41,426 nt of DNA from Pseudomonas fluorescens (GCF_902497745.1 NZ_CABVHJ010000001.1:480408-521833), one strand, 5' to 3'. Positions 20,790 to 34,208 are shown, counted from the first letter of the stretch. Translations and numbers: made by a program. Notes: generated by a model from the letters alone, not told the origin.

Positions 20790-23225
20790 ATGCGTCTTCC
20801 CACGTTCCGTCAGCGTTTTTCCTACCACTGCATTACTTACAGCCTACTGATGACCAGCGCCGCGTCCGGTCTGGTGATTAGCCATAACGCCGTCGCTGCA
20901 TCGGTCACCCAGCGTTATGCGATTGCAGCGGGCCCGCTGGACAATGCACTGAGCCAGTTCGCCTCGGCCGCCAACGTGATTCTGTCGTTCTCGCCGCAAC
21001 AGACCAGCCGCTTGCGTAGCGCCGGGTTGAACGGCAACTTCACCGTCGACCAGGGTTTCGCCCAACTGCTGCAAGGCTCGGGTTTGCAAGCCGCACCGCA
21101 GGCGCCGGGCAGTTACATTCTGCAGGCGCTGCCGAACGATGATTCGCTGGAGCTGGCCCCGACCAACATCAATGGTCAGTTGGCCAACCCGATGAATCTG
21201 GATTACGCGGCGGACGTCGGATACAAGGCGCAGAACAGTCGAATCGGTACGAAAACCAGTACGCCGTTATCGGAAACGCCACGTTCCGTGTCAGTCGTCA
21301 CCGCACAACGCATGAAAGATCAGAAATCTCAGACACTCACCGAGGTGCTAGGCTACGTGCCGGGGATCTTTGCGCCACCGTTTGCCGCTGGCGACAGTCT
21401 GGCCGGAGACCTCTTCTATATTCGCGGTTTCAACGCCACCGATTATGGCTACGGTCTGTTGCGCGATGGATTACGCGTACAAGGCAATCGCTACGACACC
21501 AGCACCGAGCCCTACGGACTGGAGCGCGTCGAGATTTTCCGTGGCCCGTCTTCTCTACTGTATGGGGAAAACGCTCCGGGCGGGCTGGTCAATCTGGTGA
21601 GCAAACGACCGACCGCTGCACCGCAAGGTGAAGTGCAGTTGGGTTATGGCTCGAACAATCGCCGGCAGATTGGCGTTGATGTCTCCGGCCCGCTCAATGA
21701 CAGCGGCAACGTGCTCGGACGGGTGGTGATGCTTGGGAGAAAATCCGACACTCAGACCGACCACGTACCAGATGATCGCATCTACATCGCCCCTTCGCTG
21801 ACCCTGAATTTCGATGATTTCAACACGCTGACCCTGCTGGCCAACTACCAGAAGGATCACACCAACATGGAACTTGGCCTACCGGCCGCCGGGACTTTGC
21901 TGACCAACCCCAACGGCAAGTTATCCAAAGGCACCATGCTCGGCGATCCGGACTGGAACACCTTCGAGCGGGAAACCTGGAGCACCGGCTACGAATTCAG
22001 TCACTCGTTCAACGACGATTGGCAGTTCCGGCAGAACTCCCGCTACATGCAGTCGCGCATCACCCGCCACGAAACCTGGCCAGGCAACCTCAACAACGCT
22101 GGATTCGGTACGCGTCTGAACATGACCGCGTACGATCGCTTCAACAAGTCGATGGTGTACTCGCTGGATAACCAACTGGAGGGCAAATTTCAGGTCGGCG
22201 GTCTGGAAAACACTGTGTTGTTCGGTGCCAGCTACGACCGCACTTCGTTCAATCAGGACTGGAATGCCGGCATCGTCGGGCCGATCGATATCTACAATCC
22301 GGTTTACCTGCGTGATCCAACCACCCCGATCGCAGTGCAAAACACCTTGCTTGAGCAGCAGATGAGAGGCGTTTATGCACAGATCCAAAGCAAATATGAC
22401 CATTGGTTATTCCTGCTCGGTGGCCGGCAGGATTGGGTCGACAGCGACTTCCGCGACAAGGTGGCCCAGTCGAGCGACATCAGCTCCGAGGATAAGAAAT
22501 TCACCTATCAGGGCGGCGTGATGTACCAGTTCGACAACGGCATGACGCCGTATGTCAGCTATTCCACCTCGTTCGTGCCGGTGCAGCAGATTTCCAATGC
22601 CGGCGCACCGCTCGATCCGATCACCAGCAGCCAATACGAAGTGGGCCTGAAGTACGAACCGATCGGTTGGGACACCGCCTTCACTGCATCGGTGTATGAC
22701 CTGCGTAAAAAAGACGACACCTACTTCGACGCCACCACGTCGAGCTATCGCCAAGTGGGTGAAAGCCGTTCCAAAGGTGTGGAACTGGAACTCAACAGCA
22801 ACCTGACCCAGAACCTCAACGTCACTGCGGCTTATACCTACACCGACGCGCGAATCACCAAGGATGCCGCGACGTCATTGGTCAAAGGCCATCAAATGAC
22901 CGGCGTGCCGCGTAATCAGGCTTCGGTCTGGGCGAAATATCGATTCCTCGATGGCGACTTGAAAGGTCTGTACGTCGGCGGTGGTGTGCGTTACTTCGAC
23001 AGTGCCTTCGCTTACACCTCGCCTTCTCTATACGGGAAGCTGGATGCCGGCGATGTCACCTTGGTGGATGCGGCCATCGGTTATCAGATCGATACCCACT
23101 GGAGCATCGACCTGAATGCGAAGAACCTGTTCGACAAAGAATATGTGTCGGGTTGCAACGATGCTGGCCGCTGCTATTGGGGTGAAGACCGCACCTTGCT
23201 CGGTACGGTTTCCTACAACTGGTAA
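20790..23225 (+). CDS. TonB-dependent siderophore receptor with signalling domain
   Basis: This is an 811-residue outer-membrane receptor of the FpvA/FiuA type. A signal peptide ends near residue 37 (after NAVAA). The secretin/TonB N-terminal signalling domain lies at about 40-112 and should contact the FecR-like protein. The plug starts near 150 with TPLSETPRSVSVVTAQRM, and contains the classic VEIFRGPSSLLYG and ENAPGGLVNLVSKRP. The beta-barrel ends in an aromatic residue (LGTVSYNW). Overall likeness is to hydroxamate-type receptors such as ferrichrome or ferrioxamine, but the ligand cannot be told. It lies 120 bp after the FecR-like gene, leaving room for its own sigma-dependent promoter. 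A perfect DnaA box (20780-20788) ends one base before the ATG. Confidence 0.93.
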   Translation: MRLPTFRQRFSYHCITYSLLMTSAASGLVISHNAVAASVTQRYAIAAGPLDNALSQFASAANVILSFSPQQTSRLRSAGLNGNFTVDQGFAQLLQGSGLQAAPQAPGSYILQALPNDDSLELAPTNINGQLANPMNLDYAADVGYKAQNSRIGTKTSTPLSETPRSVSVVTAQRMKDQKSQTLTEVLGYVPGIFAPPFAAGDSLAGDLFYIRGFNATDYGYGLLRDGLRVQGNRYDTSTEPYGLERVEIFRGPSSLLYGENAPGGLVNLVSKRPTAAPQGEVQLGYGSNNRRQIGVDVSGPLNDSGNVLGRVVMLGRKSDTQTDHVPDDRIYIAPSLTLNFDDFNTLTLLANYQKDHTNMELGLPAAGTLLTNPNGKLSKGTMLGDPDWNTFERETWSTGYEFSHSFNDDWQFRQNSRYMQSRITRHETWPGNLNNAGFGTRLNMTAYDRFNKSMVYSLDNQLEGKFQVGGLENTVLFGASYDRTSFNQDWNAGIVGPIDIYNPVYLRDPTTPIAVQNTLLEQQMRGVYAQIQSKYDHWLFLLGGRQDWVDSDFRDKVAQSSDISSEDKKFTYQGGVMYQFDNGMTPYVSYSTSFVPVQQISNAGAPLDPITSSQYEVGLKYEPIGWDTAFTASVYDLRKKDDTYFDATTSSYRQVGESRSKGVELELNSNLTQNLNVTAAYTYTDARITKDAATSLVKGHQMTGVPRNQASVWAKYRFLDGDLKGLYVGGGVRYFDSAFAYTSPSLYGKLDAGDVTLVDAAIGYQIDTHWSIDLNAKNLFDKEYVSGCNDAGRCYWGEDRTLLGTVSYNW

Positions 23226-23228
23226 ATG

Positions 23229-23267
23229 AAAAAGGGGCTGTGGATAAATTGTCCACAGCCCCTTTTT
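23229..23267. terminator. Bidirectional terminator between the receptor gene and mnmE
   Basis: A 16-bp stem pairs 23229-23244 with 23252-23267, with A-tract and U-tract at its ends, between convergent genes. Within it TGTGGATAA (23239-23247, a perfect DnaA box) faces TTGTCCACA (23249-23257, one mismatch), so the terminator also forms an inverted DnaA-box pair. Confidence 0.92.
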
Positions 23268-23268
23268 G

Positions 23269-24639
23269 TCATTTGCCGATACAGAAACTGGAAAATATTC
23301 GTCCCAGCAGATCATCAGAGCTGAAGGCTCCGGTGATTTCGCCGAGAGAATGCTGGGCCTGACGCAAATCTTCGGCGAGCAACTCCCCAGCGCCAGCCAA
23401 TGTCAGCTGGGCTCGGCCGTGTTCCAACGCAGCACTGGCATGACGTAATGCCTCCAGATGTCGACGACGTGCGCTGAAGCTACTTTCCGAGGTTTGCTCG
23501 TAACCCATACACGCCTTGAGATGGTCGCGCAGCAGATCCAGACCTTCACCGGCCGACTTGGCGCTGAGACTGATCGTGACATGGCCGTCTTCACTGGTTT
23601 CCAGGACAATCGCTTCGCCGGTCAGATCCGCTTTGTTGCGAATCAGGGTAACTTTCGCCGGATCCGGGCGGGTTTCGAGGAATTCAGGCCACAGGGCAAA
23701 CGGATCCAGTGCTTCCGGAGCGGTCGCATCGACCACCAGCAACACTCGATCTGCCTCGCCAATGGCTTTCAACGCCCGTTCAACGCCGATCTTTTCCACA
23801 TGATCATCGGTATCACGCAGACCTGCAGTATCGACAACGTGCAACGGCATGCCATCGATGTGGATATGTTCACGCAGAATATCGCGGGTGGTGCCGGCAA
23901 TCTCGGTGACGATCGCCGCTTCCCGGCCGGCTAACGCATTCAACAGGCTGGACTTGCCGGCATTCGGACGACCGGCAATCACCACGGTCATGCCATCGCG
24001 CAACAACGCGCCCTGCCCGGCTTCACGCAGTACTGTGGATAACTCATCACGGACTTTGTCGAGCATGCTCAGCACATGGCCATCGGCGAGGAAGTCGATT
24101 TCCTCTTCGGGAAAGTCGATGGCGGCTTCGACGTAGATGCGCAGACCTATCAGTTGTTCGGTCAAGTTATGCACACGCTGGGAAAACGCCCCCTGCAAAG
24201 AACGCAGCGCATTGCGTGCAGCCTGTGCCGAACTGGCTTCGATCAAATCGGCAATCGCCTCGGCCTGGGCCAGGTCGAGTTTGTCATTGAGGAAAGCACG
24301 TTCACTGAACTCTCCCGGACGGGCCAAACGGCAACCCAATTCCAGACAACGTTTGAGCAACATGTCCAGAACGATCGGGCCGCCGTGACCCTGCAATTCC
24401 AGCACGTCTTCGCCAGTGAACGAGTTCGGTCCCGGGAAATACAGTGCCAGACCTTCATCGAGCACTTGCTGGTCGTCACTGAAAAACGGCCCGTAATGGG
24501 CGTAACGCGGTTTCAGTTCACGGCCGCTAATAGCTTTCGCGGCAACGCTGGCCAGCGGCCCGGAAATACGGACGATGCCCACACCGCCACGACCTTGAGC
24601 GGTGGCGACAGCGGCGATGGTTTCACGCGGTGTGCTCAT
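23269..24639 (-). CDS. mnmE: tRNA modification GTPase MnmE
   Basis: MnmE (TrmE) is the GTPase partner of MnmG in wobble-uridine modification. I choose the ATG at 24639 ([13 protein letters not shown]), 456 residues, rather than the in-frame ATG six codons upstream. The N-terminal folate-binding domain is followed by a helical domain with an inserted G domain: P-loop GRPNAGKS at 223-230 and [10 protein letters not shown]. The C-terminus is CIGK with the essential cysteine. It is read leftward, toward the iron cassette, and ends 2 bp from the shared terminator. A perfect DnaA box lies inside (24034-24042). Confidence 0.98.
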   Translation of the reverse strand: MSTPRETIAAVATAQGRGGVGIVRISGPLASVAAKAISGRELKPRYAHYGPFFSDDQQVLDEGLALYFPGPNSFTGEDVLELQGHGGPIVLDMLLKRCLELGCRLARPGEFSERAFLNDKLDLAQAEAIADLIEASSAQAARNALRSLQGAFSQRVHNLTEQLIGLRIYVEAAIDFPEEEIDFLADGHVLSMLDKVRDELSTVLREAGQGALLRDGMTVVIAGRPNAGKSSLLNALAGREAAIVTEIAGTTRDILREHIHIDGMPLHVVDTAGLRDTDDHVEKIGVERALKAIGEADRVLLVVDATAPEALDPFALWPEFLETRPDPAKVTLIRNKADLTGEAIVLETSEDGHVTISLSAKSAGEGLDLLRDHLKACMGYEQTSESSFSARRRHLEALRHASAALEHGRAQLTLAGAGELLAEDLRQAQHSLGEITGAFSSDDLLGRIFSSFCIGK

Positions 24640-24670
24640 AAACCGGAATCCAGACAAAAGTGGCAGATAG

Positions 24671-24697
24671 CAAAACGCCCCACTAGGGGGCGTTTTG
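24671..24697 (-). terminator. Intrinsic terminator after yidC
   Basis: CAAAACGCCCC (24671-24681) pairs with GGGGCGTTTTG (24687-24697) in the short gap between yidC and mnmE. A perfect DnaA box at 24705-24713 lies between it and the yidC stop. Confidence 0.8.
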
Positions 24698-24720
24698 AGT
24701 GGTGTTATCCACAGTGCAAG

Positions 24721-26403
24721 TTACGCCTCGGCTTTTTTCGTCGCCGCTTCGATCTTACGCGTGATGTACCACTGTTGTGCAATCGACAGGCAGTTGTTCA
24801 CAACCCAGTACAGCACCAGACCTGCCGGGAACCACAGGAAGAAGAAGGTGAAGATGATTGGCATCATTTTCATGACCTTCGCCTGCATCGGATCCGGCGG
24901 AGTCGGGTTCAGCTGCTGCTGGATGAACATGGTTGCGCCCATGATGATCGGCAGAATGAAGAACGGATCCTTGATCGACAGGTCAGTGATCCACAGCATG
25001 AACGGCGCCTGGCGCATTTCCACGCTTTCCAGCAGAACCCAGTACAGCGAAAGGAAAACCGGCATCTGTACGAGGATCGGCAAGCAGCCGCCCAGCGGAT
25101 TGATCTTCTCTTTCTTGTACAGCTCCATCATGGCTTGCGACATTTTCTGCCGGTCATCGCCATGTTGCTCTTTCAGAGCAGCCAGTTTCGGCGCGACAGC
25201 ACGCATACGCGCCATCGATTTGTAGCTGGCAGCCGACAGAGGGAAGAAAATACCCTTGATCAGCATTGTCAGGAAGATGATCGACCAGCCCCAGTTACCG
25301 ACAATGGCGTGGATATGTTGCAGCAGCCAGAAGATTGGCTGGGCAATGAACCACAGAATGCCGTAGTCGACGGTCAGTTCCAGACCTGGGGACAACTCTT
25401 TCAATACAGCCTGGCTTTTCGGACCGGCGTACAGCACAGCGCTGGTTTCAACTTTGGCACCCGGAGCAGCGGTCAGTGTAGGACCGGTGTAACCGATGAT
25501 GTAGTTGCCTTTGCTGTCTTTACGGGTCTGGACGATGTTGTTTTCGCCCTTGGCCGGAATCCACGCAGTCACGAAGTAGTGTTGCAGCCAGGCTACCCAA
25601 CCACCGGTGACGGTTTCTTTCAGCTGTGCCTTGTCCATGTCCTTCATGGACACTTTCTTGTACGGCTCCGAACTTGTCCACAGGGCTGCGCCCAGGTAAG
25701 TCGCGGTGCCAGTAGCGGTTGTGGACGAAGGATCAGCGCTTGCATCGCGCTTCAACTGAGCGAACATTGCGCCGTTCCAGGGCTGAGCGCTCTGGTTATC
25801 CACAATGTAGGAAACGGCTACGTCATACAGGCCGCGTTTCAAAGTGAAACGCTTGATGTAATTGACGCCATCCTTGCTGAACTTCAGGTCTACGACCAGT
25901 TGGTCCTGACCGTCAGCCAGTTGATAAGTCTTCTTCTCCGAGGAGTAAACCGGACGACCGGCTGGATTTGCATCCGGGCCATTGGTGCCGATCAGACCGC
26001 TTTGTGCCAGATAAACACGTTCGCCACCGTTATCGAACAGCTGGAACGGCACATCAGGACGATCCTGACGACGTGGATACAAAGGCAAGGTCAGTTGAGC
26101 AACATCGCCACCCTGTGGATCGATCGCGAGATCGAGCACATCGGTTTTGATCTGGATCAGATCCTTGCTGGCGGCTACCGGAGTTTCGGCAGGTGCGCTG
26201 GTATCGCTAGCGGCGCGCGGAATATCGTCACTGGCGGCAGCATTATTGCCAGTGGCGGTGTCCGGCAAACCGGATGTAGTCGTACTGGAAGCAACATTCT
26301 GAGTCGGCAGGGCAGCCTGGCCATAGTCCTGGTTCCATTTAAGAACCATAACGTAGGACACGATTGCCAGGGCGACGATCAGGATCGTGCGTTTGATATC
26401 CAT
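24721..26403 (-). CDS. yidC: Membrane protein insertase YidC
   Basis: YidC inserts and folds inner-membrane proteins, alone or with SecYEG; ATP synthase subunit c is a classic substrate. It has 560 residues. An N-terminal membrane anchor (about 6-21) is followed by a large periplasmic domain and then a five-helix core from about residue 355. The core includes WGWSIIFLTMLIKGIFFPLS and the cytosolic segment with NPLGGCLPILVQMPVFLSLY. The tail is lysine-rich. It follows yidD by 2 bp in rpmH-rnpA-yidD-yidC. A perfect DnaA box lies inside (25796-25804). Confidence 0.98.
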   Translation of the reverse strand: MDIKRTILIVALAIVSYVMVLKWNQDYGQAALPTQNVASSTTTSGLPDTATGNNAAASDDIPRAASDTSAPAETPVAASKDLIQIKTDVLDLAIDPQGGDVAQLTLPLYPRRQDRPDVPFQLFDNGGERVYLAQSGLIGTNGPDANPAGRPVYSSEKKTYQLADGQDQLVVDLKFSKDGVNYIKRFTLKRGLYDVAVSYIVDNQSAQPWNGAMFAQLKRDASADPSSTTATGTATYLGAALWTSSEPYKKVSMKDMDKAQLKETVTGGWVAWLQHYFVTAWIPAKGENNIVQTRKDSKGNYIIGYTGPTLTAAPGAKVETSAVLYAGPKSQAVLKELSPGLELTVDYGILWFIAQPIFWLLQHIHAIVGNWGWSIIFLTMLIKGIFFPLSAASYKSMARMRAVAPKLAALKEQHGDDRQKMSQAMMELYKKEKINPLGGCLPILVQMPVFLSLYWVLLESVEMRQAPFMLWITDLSIKDPFFILPIIMGATMFIQQQLNPTPPDPMQAKVMKMMPIIFTFFFLWFPAGLVLYWVVNNCLSIAQQWYITRKIEAATKKAEA

Positions 26404-26405
26404 GA

Positions 26406-26651
26406 TTACTCGGCCATCGAAGAAGAACGGGAGGTAGGGATAGGTGGAACCGGGTCATAACCACCGGGATTCCACGGATGACAGCGACCTAAACGACGAA
26501 AGGCCAGCCAGCCACCGCGCAGAAGGCCATGATTTTCGATGGCTTCTAACGCGTAGCAGGAACAACTGGGGTAGAAACGACAGTGGTTGGCCATTAAAGG
26601 ACTAATGGCATAGCGATAAAACTGGATCGGAACGAGGGCCAGTTTACGCAT
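26406..26651 (-). CDS. yidD: Membrane protein insertion efficiency factor YidD
   Basis: YidD is a small amphipathic protein that helps membrane-protein insertion alongside YidC. It has 81 residues with the family cysteines and motif [18 protein letters not shown], followed by [18 protein letters not shown]. It overlaps the rnpA 3' end by 8 bp and is 2 bp ahead of yidC, which supports coupled translation. Confidence 0.95.
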   Translation of the reverse strand: MRKLALVPIQFYRYAISPLMANHCRFYPSCSCYALEAIENHGLLRGGWLAFRRLGRCHPWNPGGYDPVPPIPTSRSSSMAE

Positions 26652-27045
26652 CTGGACTGTCTACCCCTACAGTTTCGGTTTTGACTTCTGGAACGGGCTT
26701 GCTGCGTGCAAGACGCTTCCAGAGTTTGCCGAAATGCTGAATCAATTCGGGGTTTTCTACATCGCCCAGACCTTTGCGCGCGACGATAACGATATCCCAG
26801 CCGACCAGTGAATCCTGGTGCAGACGGAATGATTCGCGCATCAAACGTTTGAGGCGATTGCGCTCAACGGAGAGCTTTACGCTCTTTTTCCCGATAACCA
26901 GCCCGAGACGGGGGTGATCAAGATCGTTGTTGCGTGCAAGGAGCAGGAGATTTTTCCCCGGAACCTTGCCGGTAGGGGAGTCAAAGACTGCCTTGAAATG
27001 CCGGGGGGTAAGCAGACGCTTTTCCCGACTGAAGTCCTGACTCAC
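26644..27045 (-). CDS. rnpA: RNase P protein component
   Basis: RnpA is the basic protein subunit of RNase P, which trims the 5' ends of tRNAs. I choose the GTG at 27045, giving [12 protein letters not shown] as N-terminus and 133 residues, the usual length; the longer open frame upstream just shadows rpmH in another frame. The RNR motif [16 protein letters not shown] is intact. It starts 16 bp after the rpmH stop, with GGAG right before the GTG. That spacing is unusually short, so translational coupling to rpmH is likely. Confidence 0.93.
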   Translation of the reverse strand: MSQDFSREKRLLTPRHFKAVFDSPTGKVPGKNLLLLARNNDLDHPRLGLVIGKKSVKLSVERNRLKRLMRESFRLHQDSLVGWDIVIVARKGLGDVENPELIQHFGKLWKRLARSKPVPEVKTETVGVDSPDA

Positions 27046-27061
27046 CTCCAGTACCGGATTA

Positions 27062-27196
27062 TCAAACTGCCAGACGCGCACGACCTTTGGCGCGGCGACG
27101 CGACAGGACAGCACGGCCGTTCTTGGTAGCCATGCGAGCACGGAAACCGTGGGTACGGGCGCGTTTGATAGTGCTTGGTTGGAAAGTACGTTTCAT
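27062..27196 (-). CDS. rpmH: 50S ribosomal protein L34
   Basis: This 44-residue basic protein begins [18 protein letters not shown] and ends [12 protein letters not shown], which is ribosomal protein L34. It heads rpmH-rnpA-yidD-yidC. A near-consensus sigma-70 promoter lies upstream at 27257-27285. The leader between them can form a GC-rich hairpin (about 27220-27242). Confidence 0.98.
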   Translation of the reverse strand: MKRTFQPSTIKRARTHGFRARMATKNGRAVLSRRRAKGRARLAV

Positions 27197-27256
27197 GTCG
27201 TGTTACCTGGTTCGTCCACAACGGGCCGGAATGGCCCCCGTTTTAAGAGACCGGGG

Positions 27257-27285
27257 ATTCTAGAGAAAGCAAGCCTTCAGGTCAA
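27257..27285 (-). promoter_or_regulatory. Strong sigma-70 promoter of rpmH
   Basis: On the minus strand TTGACC (27280-27285) and TAGAAT (27257-27262) are separated by exactly 17 bp. Transcription should start near 27250 and read into rpmH 27196. The strength fits a ribosomal-protein operon. Confidence 0.8.
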
Positions 27286-27299
27286 TTTCCAACCAACGT

Positions 27300-27695
27300 T
27301 TCCTTATAAATAGATCTCGGGGCTCTCTCTGCCTGAAAGCTTGTCTGCCAAACATAAAAATAAAGAAGGGAATTATTTAAAGCTTTTCTGTAAAGCTTAT
27401 AAAAGCTAGGCACGCCTTCTTCTGTGGATAAGTAACAGCAGCCCATGTGTTACCTGCTGTACAGAGAATGACAACTACAGTGGAAAACCGTGTTCAGCCT
27501 GTGCTGCGCTGTCGGATAACCTGTGCGTGGAATGGGCTGTTATCCACAGGCGGGTTATCCACCGAGTTCAACCCCCAGTTGTCCAGTGCCCTTAGAGGCG
27601 GTTATCCACAGAGCTTATTCACACACCGTTGGTCGCCTTTTTCTGATTTAACGCATTGATAAATCATGGTCACCGGGCAACCTGCATGTGGATAA
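27300..27695. other. oriC: Main replication origin oriC (rpmH-dnaA)
   Basis: The gap between rpmH and dnaA holds an AT-rich block (about 27303-27410), the likely unwinding element, and a cluster of DnaA boxes. Perfect boxes are at 27423-27431, 27540-27548, 27602-27610 and 27687-27695. TTATCCACC is at 27555-27563 and TTATTCACA at 27615-27623. This is the known location of oriC in Pseudomonas. The stretch from 27197 to 27762 contains no gene. Confidence 0.92.
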
Positions 27696-27717
27696 GTGGA
27701 CGGCTCGCCGCTACAAT
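27687..27717 (+). promoter_or_regulatory. Candidate dnaA promoter overlapped by a DnaA box
   Basis: TACAAT at 27712-27717 is a good -10 box. At 17 bp spacing the -35 is TGGATA (27689-27694, four of six), which lies wholly inside the perfect DnaA box at 27687-27695. DnaA binding there would block its own promoter. The start codon is 45 bp downstream. Confidence 0.55.
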
Positions 27718-27762
27718 GGCCGCTTGTTTTTGCCTCACCGGCTTTCAACTTAGGGGATATCC

Positions 27763-29289
27763 GTGTCAGTGGAACTTTGGCAGCAGTGCGTGGAGCTTTT
27801 GCGCGAGGAGCTGCCTGCCCAACAATTCAACACCTGGATCCGTCCACTACAGGTCGAAGCCGAAGGCGACGAGTTGCGCGTCTACGCACCGAACCGCTTT
27901 GTGCTGGACTGGGTCAACGAAAAGTACCTGGGCCGCGTCCTTGAACTGCTGGATGAGCATGGCAACGGCATGGCGCCGGCGCTTTCCTTGTTAATAGGCA
28001 GCAAACGCAGTTCGGCACCGCGTGCGGCACCGAATGCACCGCTGGCCGCCGCGCAGGTTTCCCAGGCCCAGGCAAATGCCGCGCCTGTGAACGCGCCGGC
28101 ACCTACGCAAGCGCCAGCACCGGCAGCCAAGCGCTCGACGCAAAAAAGCCCCGAAGTCAGCGATGAGCCGTCTCGCGACAGTTTCGACCCGATGTCCGGT
28201 GCGGCCTCGCAACAGGCCCCGGTTCGCGCCGAACAGCGCACCGTGCAGGTAGAAGGTGCGCTCAAGCACACCAGTTACCTGAACCGCACCTTTACCTTCG
28301 AAAACTTCGTCGAAGGTAAATCCAACCAGCTCGCCCGTGCGGCAGCCTGGCAAGTGGCGGACAATCCCAAGCACGGCTACAACCCACTGTTCCTTTATGG
28401 TGGTGTCGGCCTGGGTAAAACCCACTTGATGCACGCGGTCGGTAACCATCTATTAAAGAAGAACCCGAATGCCAAGGTCGTGTACTTGCATTCCGAGCGT
28501 TTCGTGGCCGACATGGTCAAGGCGCTGCAACTGAACGCAATCAACGAGTTCAAGCGTTTCTATCGTTCGGTGGATGCCTTGCTGATCGACGATATTCAGT
28601 TCTTCGCCCGTAAAGAACGTTCGCAGGAAGAGTTTTTCCACACCTTCAACGCTCTGCTTGAAGGTGGCCAGCAGGTCATTCTCACCAGTGACCGCTACCC
28701 GAAAGAAATCGAAGGCCTTGAAGAGCGCCTCAAATCCCGCTTCGGCTGGGGCCTGACGGTTGCCGTCGAGCCGCCGGAACTGGAAACCCGCGTGGCGATC
28801 TTGATGAAGAAGGCCGACCAGGCCAAAGTCGAGTTACCGCACGATGCAGCGTTCTTCATTGCCCAGCGTATTCGTTCCAACGTCCGTGAGCTGGAAGGCG
28901 CGCTGAAGCGTGTGATCGCTCACTCGCACTTCATGGGCCGCGATATCACCATCGAGTTGATTCGCGAATCCCTGAAAGACCTGTTGGCGTTGCAGGATAA
29001 ATTGGTCTCTGTGGATAACATTCAGCGCACTGTCGCCGAGTACTACAAGATAAAGATTTCCGACTTGCTGTCCAAGCGTCGTTCGCGCTCGGTCGCTCGT
29101 CCGCGTCAGGTAGCCATGGCGTTGTCCAAGGAACTGACCAACCACAGCCTGCCGGAAATCGGCGATGTGTTTGGCGGCCGCGATCACACCACCGTGTTGC
29201 ACGCCTGCCGCAAGATCAACGAACTTAAGGAATCCGACGCGGACATCCGCGAGGACTACAAGAACCTGCTGCGTACACTGACCACTTGA
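27763..29289 (+). CDS. dnaA: Chromosomal replication initiator DnaA
   Basis: DnaA binds DnaA boxes, unwinds oriC and loads the helicase. It has 508 residues from a GTG start that follows AGGGG at 6-bp spacing. Domain I (to about residue 80) begins [20 protein letters not shown] long alanine/proline-rich linker spans about 85-160. The AAA+ domain has Walker A GGVGLGKT at 213-220 and LIDDIQFF. The C-terminal DNA-binding domain contains [14 protein letters not shown] and [12 protein letters not shown], the box-reading signature. A perfect DnaA box is inside the gene (29010-29018). It is first in dnaA-dnaN-recF-gyrB. Confidence 0.99.
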   Translation: MSVELWQQCVELLREELPAQQFNTWIRPLQVEAEGDELRVYAPNRFVLDWVNEKYLGRVLELLDEHGNGMAPALSLLIGSKRSSAPRAAPNAPLAAAQVSQAQANAAPVNAPAPTQAPAPAAKRSTQKSPEVSDEPSRDSFDPMSGAASQQAPVRAEQRTVQVEGALKHTSYLNRTFTFENFVEGKSNQLARAAAWQVADNPKHGYNPLFLYGGVGLGKTHLMHAVGNHLLKKNPNAKVVYLHSERFVADMVKALQLNAINEFKRFYRSVDALLIDDIQFFARKERSQEEFFHTFNALLEGGQQVILTSDRYPKEIEGLEERLKSRFGWGLTVAVEPPELETRVAILMKKADQAKVELPHDAAFFIAQRIRSNVRELEGALKRVIAHSHFMGRDITIELIRESLKDLLALQDKLVSVDNIQRTVAEYYKIKISDLLSKRRSRSVARPRQVAMALSKELTNHSLPEIGDVFGGRDHTTVLHACRKINELKESDADIREDYKNLLRTLTT

Positions 29290-29328
29290 TGAACACCAGC
29301 GCAGCTTATTAAGGCAAGGGACTAGACC

Positions 29329-30432
29329 ATGCATTTCACCATTCAACGCGAAGCCCTGTTGAAACCCCTGCAACTGGTCGCAGGCGTCGTCGAGCGTCGA
29401 CAGACCTTGCCGGTACTGTCCAACGTGCTGTTGGTAGTCGAAGGCCAGCAACTGTCGCTGACCGGTACCGATCTGGAAGTCGAGCTGGTCGGTCGTGTGC
29501 AACTCGAGGAGCCGGCTGAAACAGGTTCCATCACCGTGCCGGCGCGCAAGCTGATGGATATCTGCAAAAGCCTGCCCAACGATGCGCTGATCGACATCAA
29601 GGTCGACGAGCAGAAGCTGGTGGTGAAAGCCGGCCGTAGCCGTTTCACCCTGTCGACTCTGCCAGCCAACGATTTCCCGACCGTTGAAGAAGGTCCTGGC
29701 TCGCTGACTTGCAGCCTTGAGCAAAGCAAACTGCGTCGTCTGATCGAACGCACCAGCTTCGCCATGGCCCAGCAGGACGTGCGTTACTACCTCAACGGCA
29801 TGCTGCTGGAAGTGTCCGAAGACATCATCCGCGCCGTGGCCACCGACGGTCACCGTCTGGCCATGTGCTCGATGAAAGCCGATATCGGCCAGCCGGATCG
29901 CCATCAGGTGATCGTGCCGCGCAAAGGTATTCTCGAACTGGCGCGTCTGCTCACCGAGCCGGACGGCAATGTCAGCATCGTGTTGGGTCAACATCACATC
30001 CGCGCCACCACCGGCGAATTCACCTTCACCTCGAAACTGGTCGACGGTAAATTCCCGGATTACGAACGCGTACTGCCGAAAGGTGGTGACAAACTCGTAC
30101 TCGGTGATCGTCAGGCGCTGCGTGAAGCGTTCAGCCGTACCGCGATTCTGTCCAACGAGAAGTACCGTGGTATCCGTCTGCAACTGGCCAGCGGTCAGTT
30201 GAAGATCCAGGCCAACAACCCGGAGCAGGAAGAAGCGGAAGAAGAAGTGGGCGTTGAATACAACGGCGGTTCGCTGGAAATCGGCTTCAACGTAAGCTAC
30301 TTGCTTGACGTGCTGGGCGTGATGACCACCGAGCAGGTTCGCCTGATCCTGTCCGACTCCAACAGCAGTGCGCTGGTGCAGGAGTCCGACAACGACGATT
30401 CGGCTTACGTTGTCATGCCGATGCGTCTGTAA
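29329..30432 (+). CDS. dnaN: DNA polymerase III sliding clamp (beta)
   Basis: DnaN is the ring-shaped clamp that tethers DNA polymerase III and other enzymes to DNA. It has 367 residues in three similar domains, beginning MHFTIQREALLKPLQLVAGVV and ending YVVMPMRL, the conserved C-terminus near the partner-binding pocket. It lies 39 bp after dnaA and 14 bp before recF. An acidic run of glutamates near residue 300 is a normal loop in this genus. Confidence 0.99.
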   Translation: MHFTIQREALLKPLQLVAGVVERRQTLPVLSNVLLVVEGQQLSLTGTDLEVELVGRVQLEEPAETGSITVPARKLMDICKSLPNDALIDIKVDEQKLVVKAGRSRFTLSTLPANDFPTVEEGPGSLTCSLEQSKLRRLIERTSFAMAQQDVRYYLNGMLLEVSEDIIRAVATDGHRLAMCSMKADIGQPDRHQVIVPRKGILELARLLTEPDGNVSIVLGQHHIRATTGEFTFTSKLVDGKFPDYERVLPKGGDKLVLGDRQALREAFSRTAILSNEKYRGIRLQLASGQLKIQANNPEQEEAEEEVGVEYNGGSLEIGFNVSYLLDVLGVMTTEQVRLILSDSNSSALVQESDNDDSAYVVMPMRL

Positions 30433-30446
30433 TCAGCTGACTCTGG

Positions 30447-33973
<3,527 letters not shown>

Positions 33974-34000
33974 TCCTCTGTCCTATCGCAAACGCATGAA

Positions 34001-34029
34001 AAAAAGCCAGCGCAATGCGCTGGCTTTTT
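34001..34029 (+). terminator. Intrinsic terminator after gyrB
   Basis: AAAAAGCCAGCGCA at 34001-34014 pairs with TGCGCTGGCTTTTT at 34016-34029, 28 bp past the gyrB stop, with a U-tract on the + strand. It ends the dnaA-gyrB transcript. Confidence 0.93.
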
Positions 34030-34208
34030 AATTCCCGACCATTTTGTGTTGAATGAAACTCTCAAATAAGAAGACTATCCCTTCGCGCTGACGAGATTAT
34101 TCCTACATATATTTACACCGGTTCTATTTATCTTACATGCGCTTCGCAATTGTCTTACGACAAGGGTGAAGCGTAATGAATATCTAGAATAAAATGGGGG
34201 ATTTTGTT

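Noticed and set aside
34140..34173. Nested hairpin in the hcp leader as a riboswitch
   Set aside because: It is a simple stem (CGCTTC/GAAGCG with inner TTGTC/GACAA) without a known aptamer pattern.
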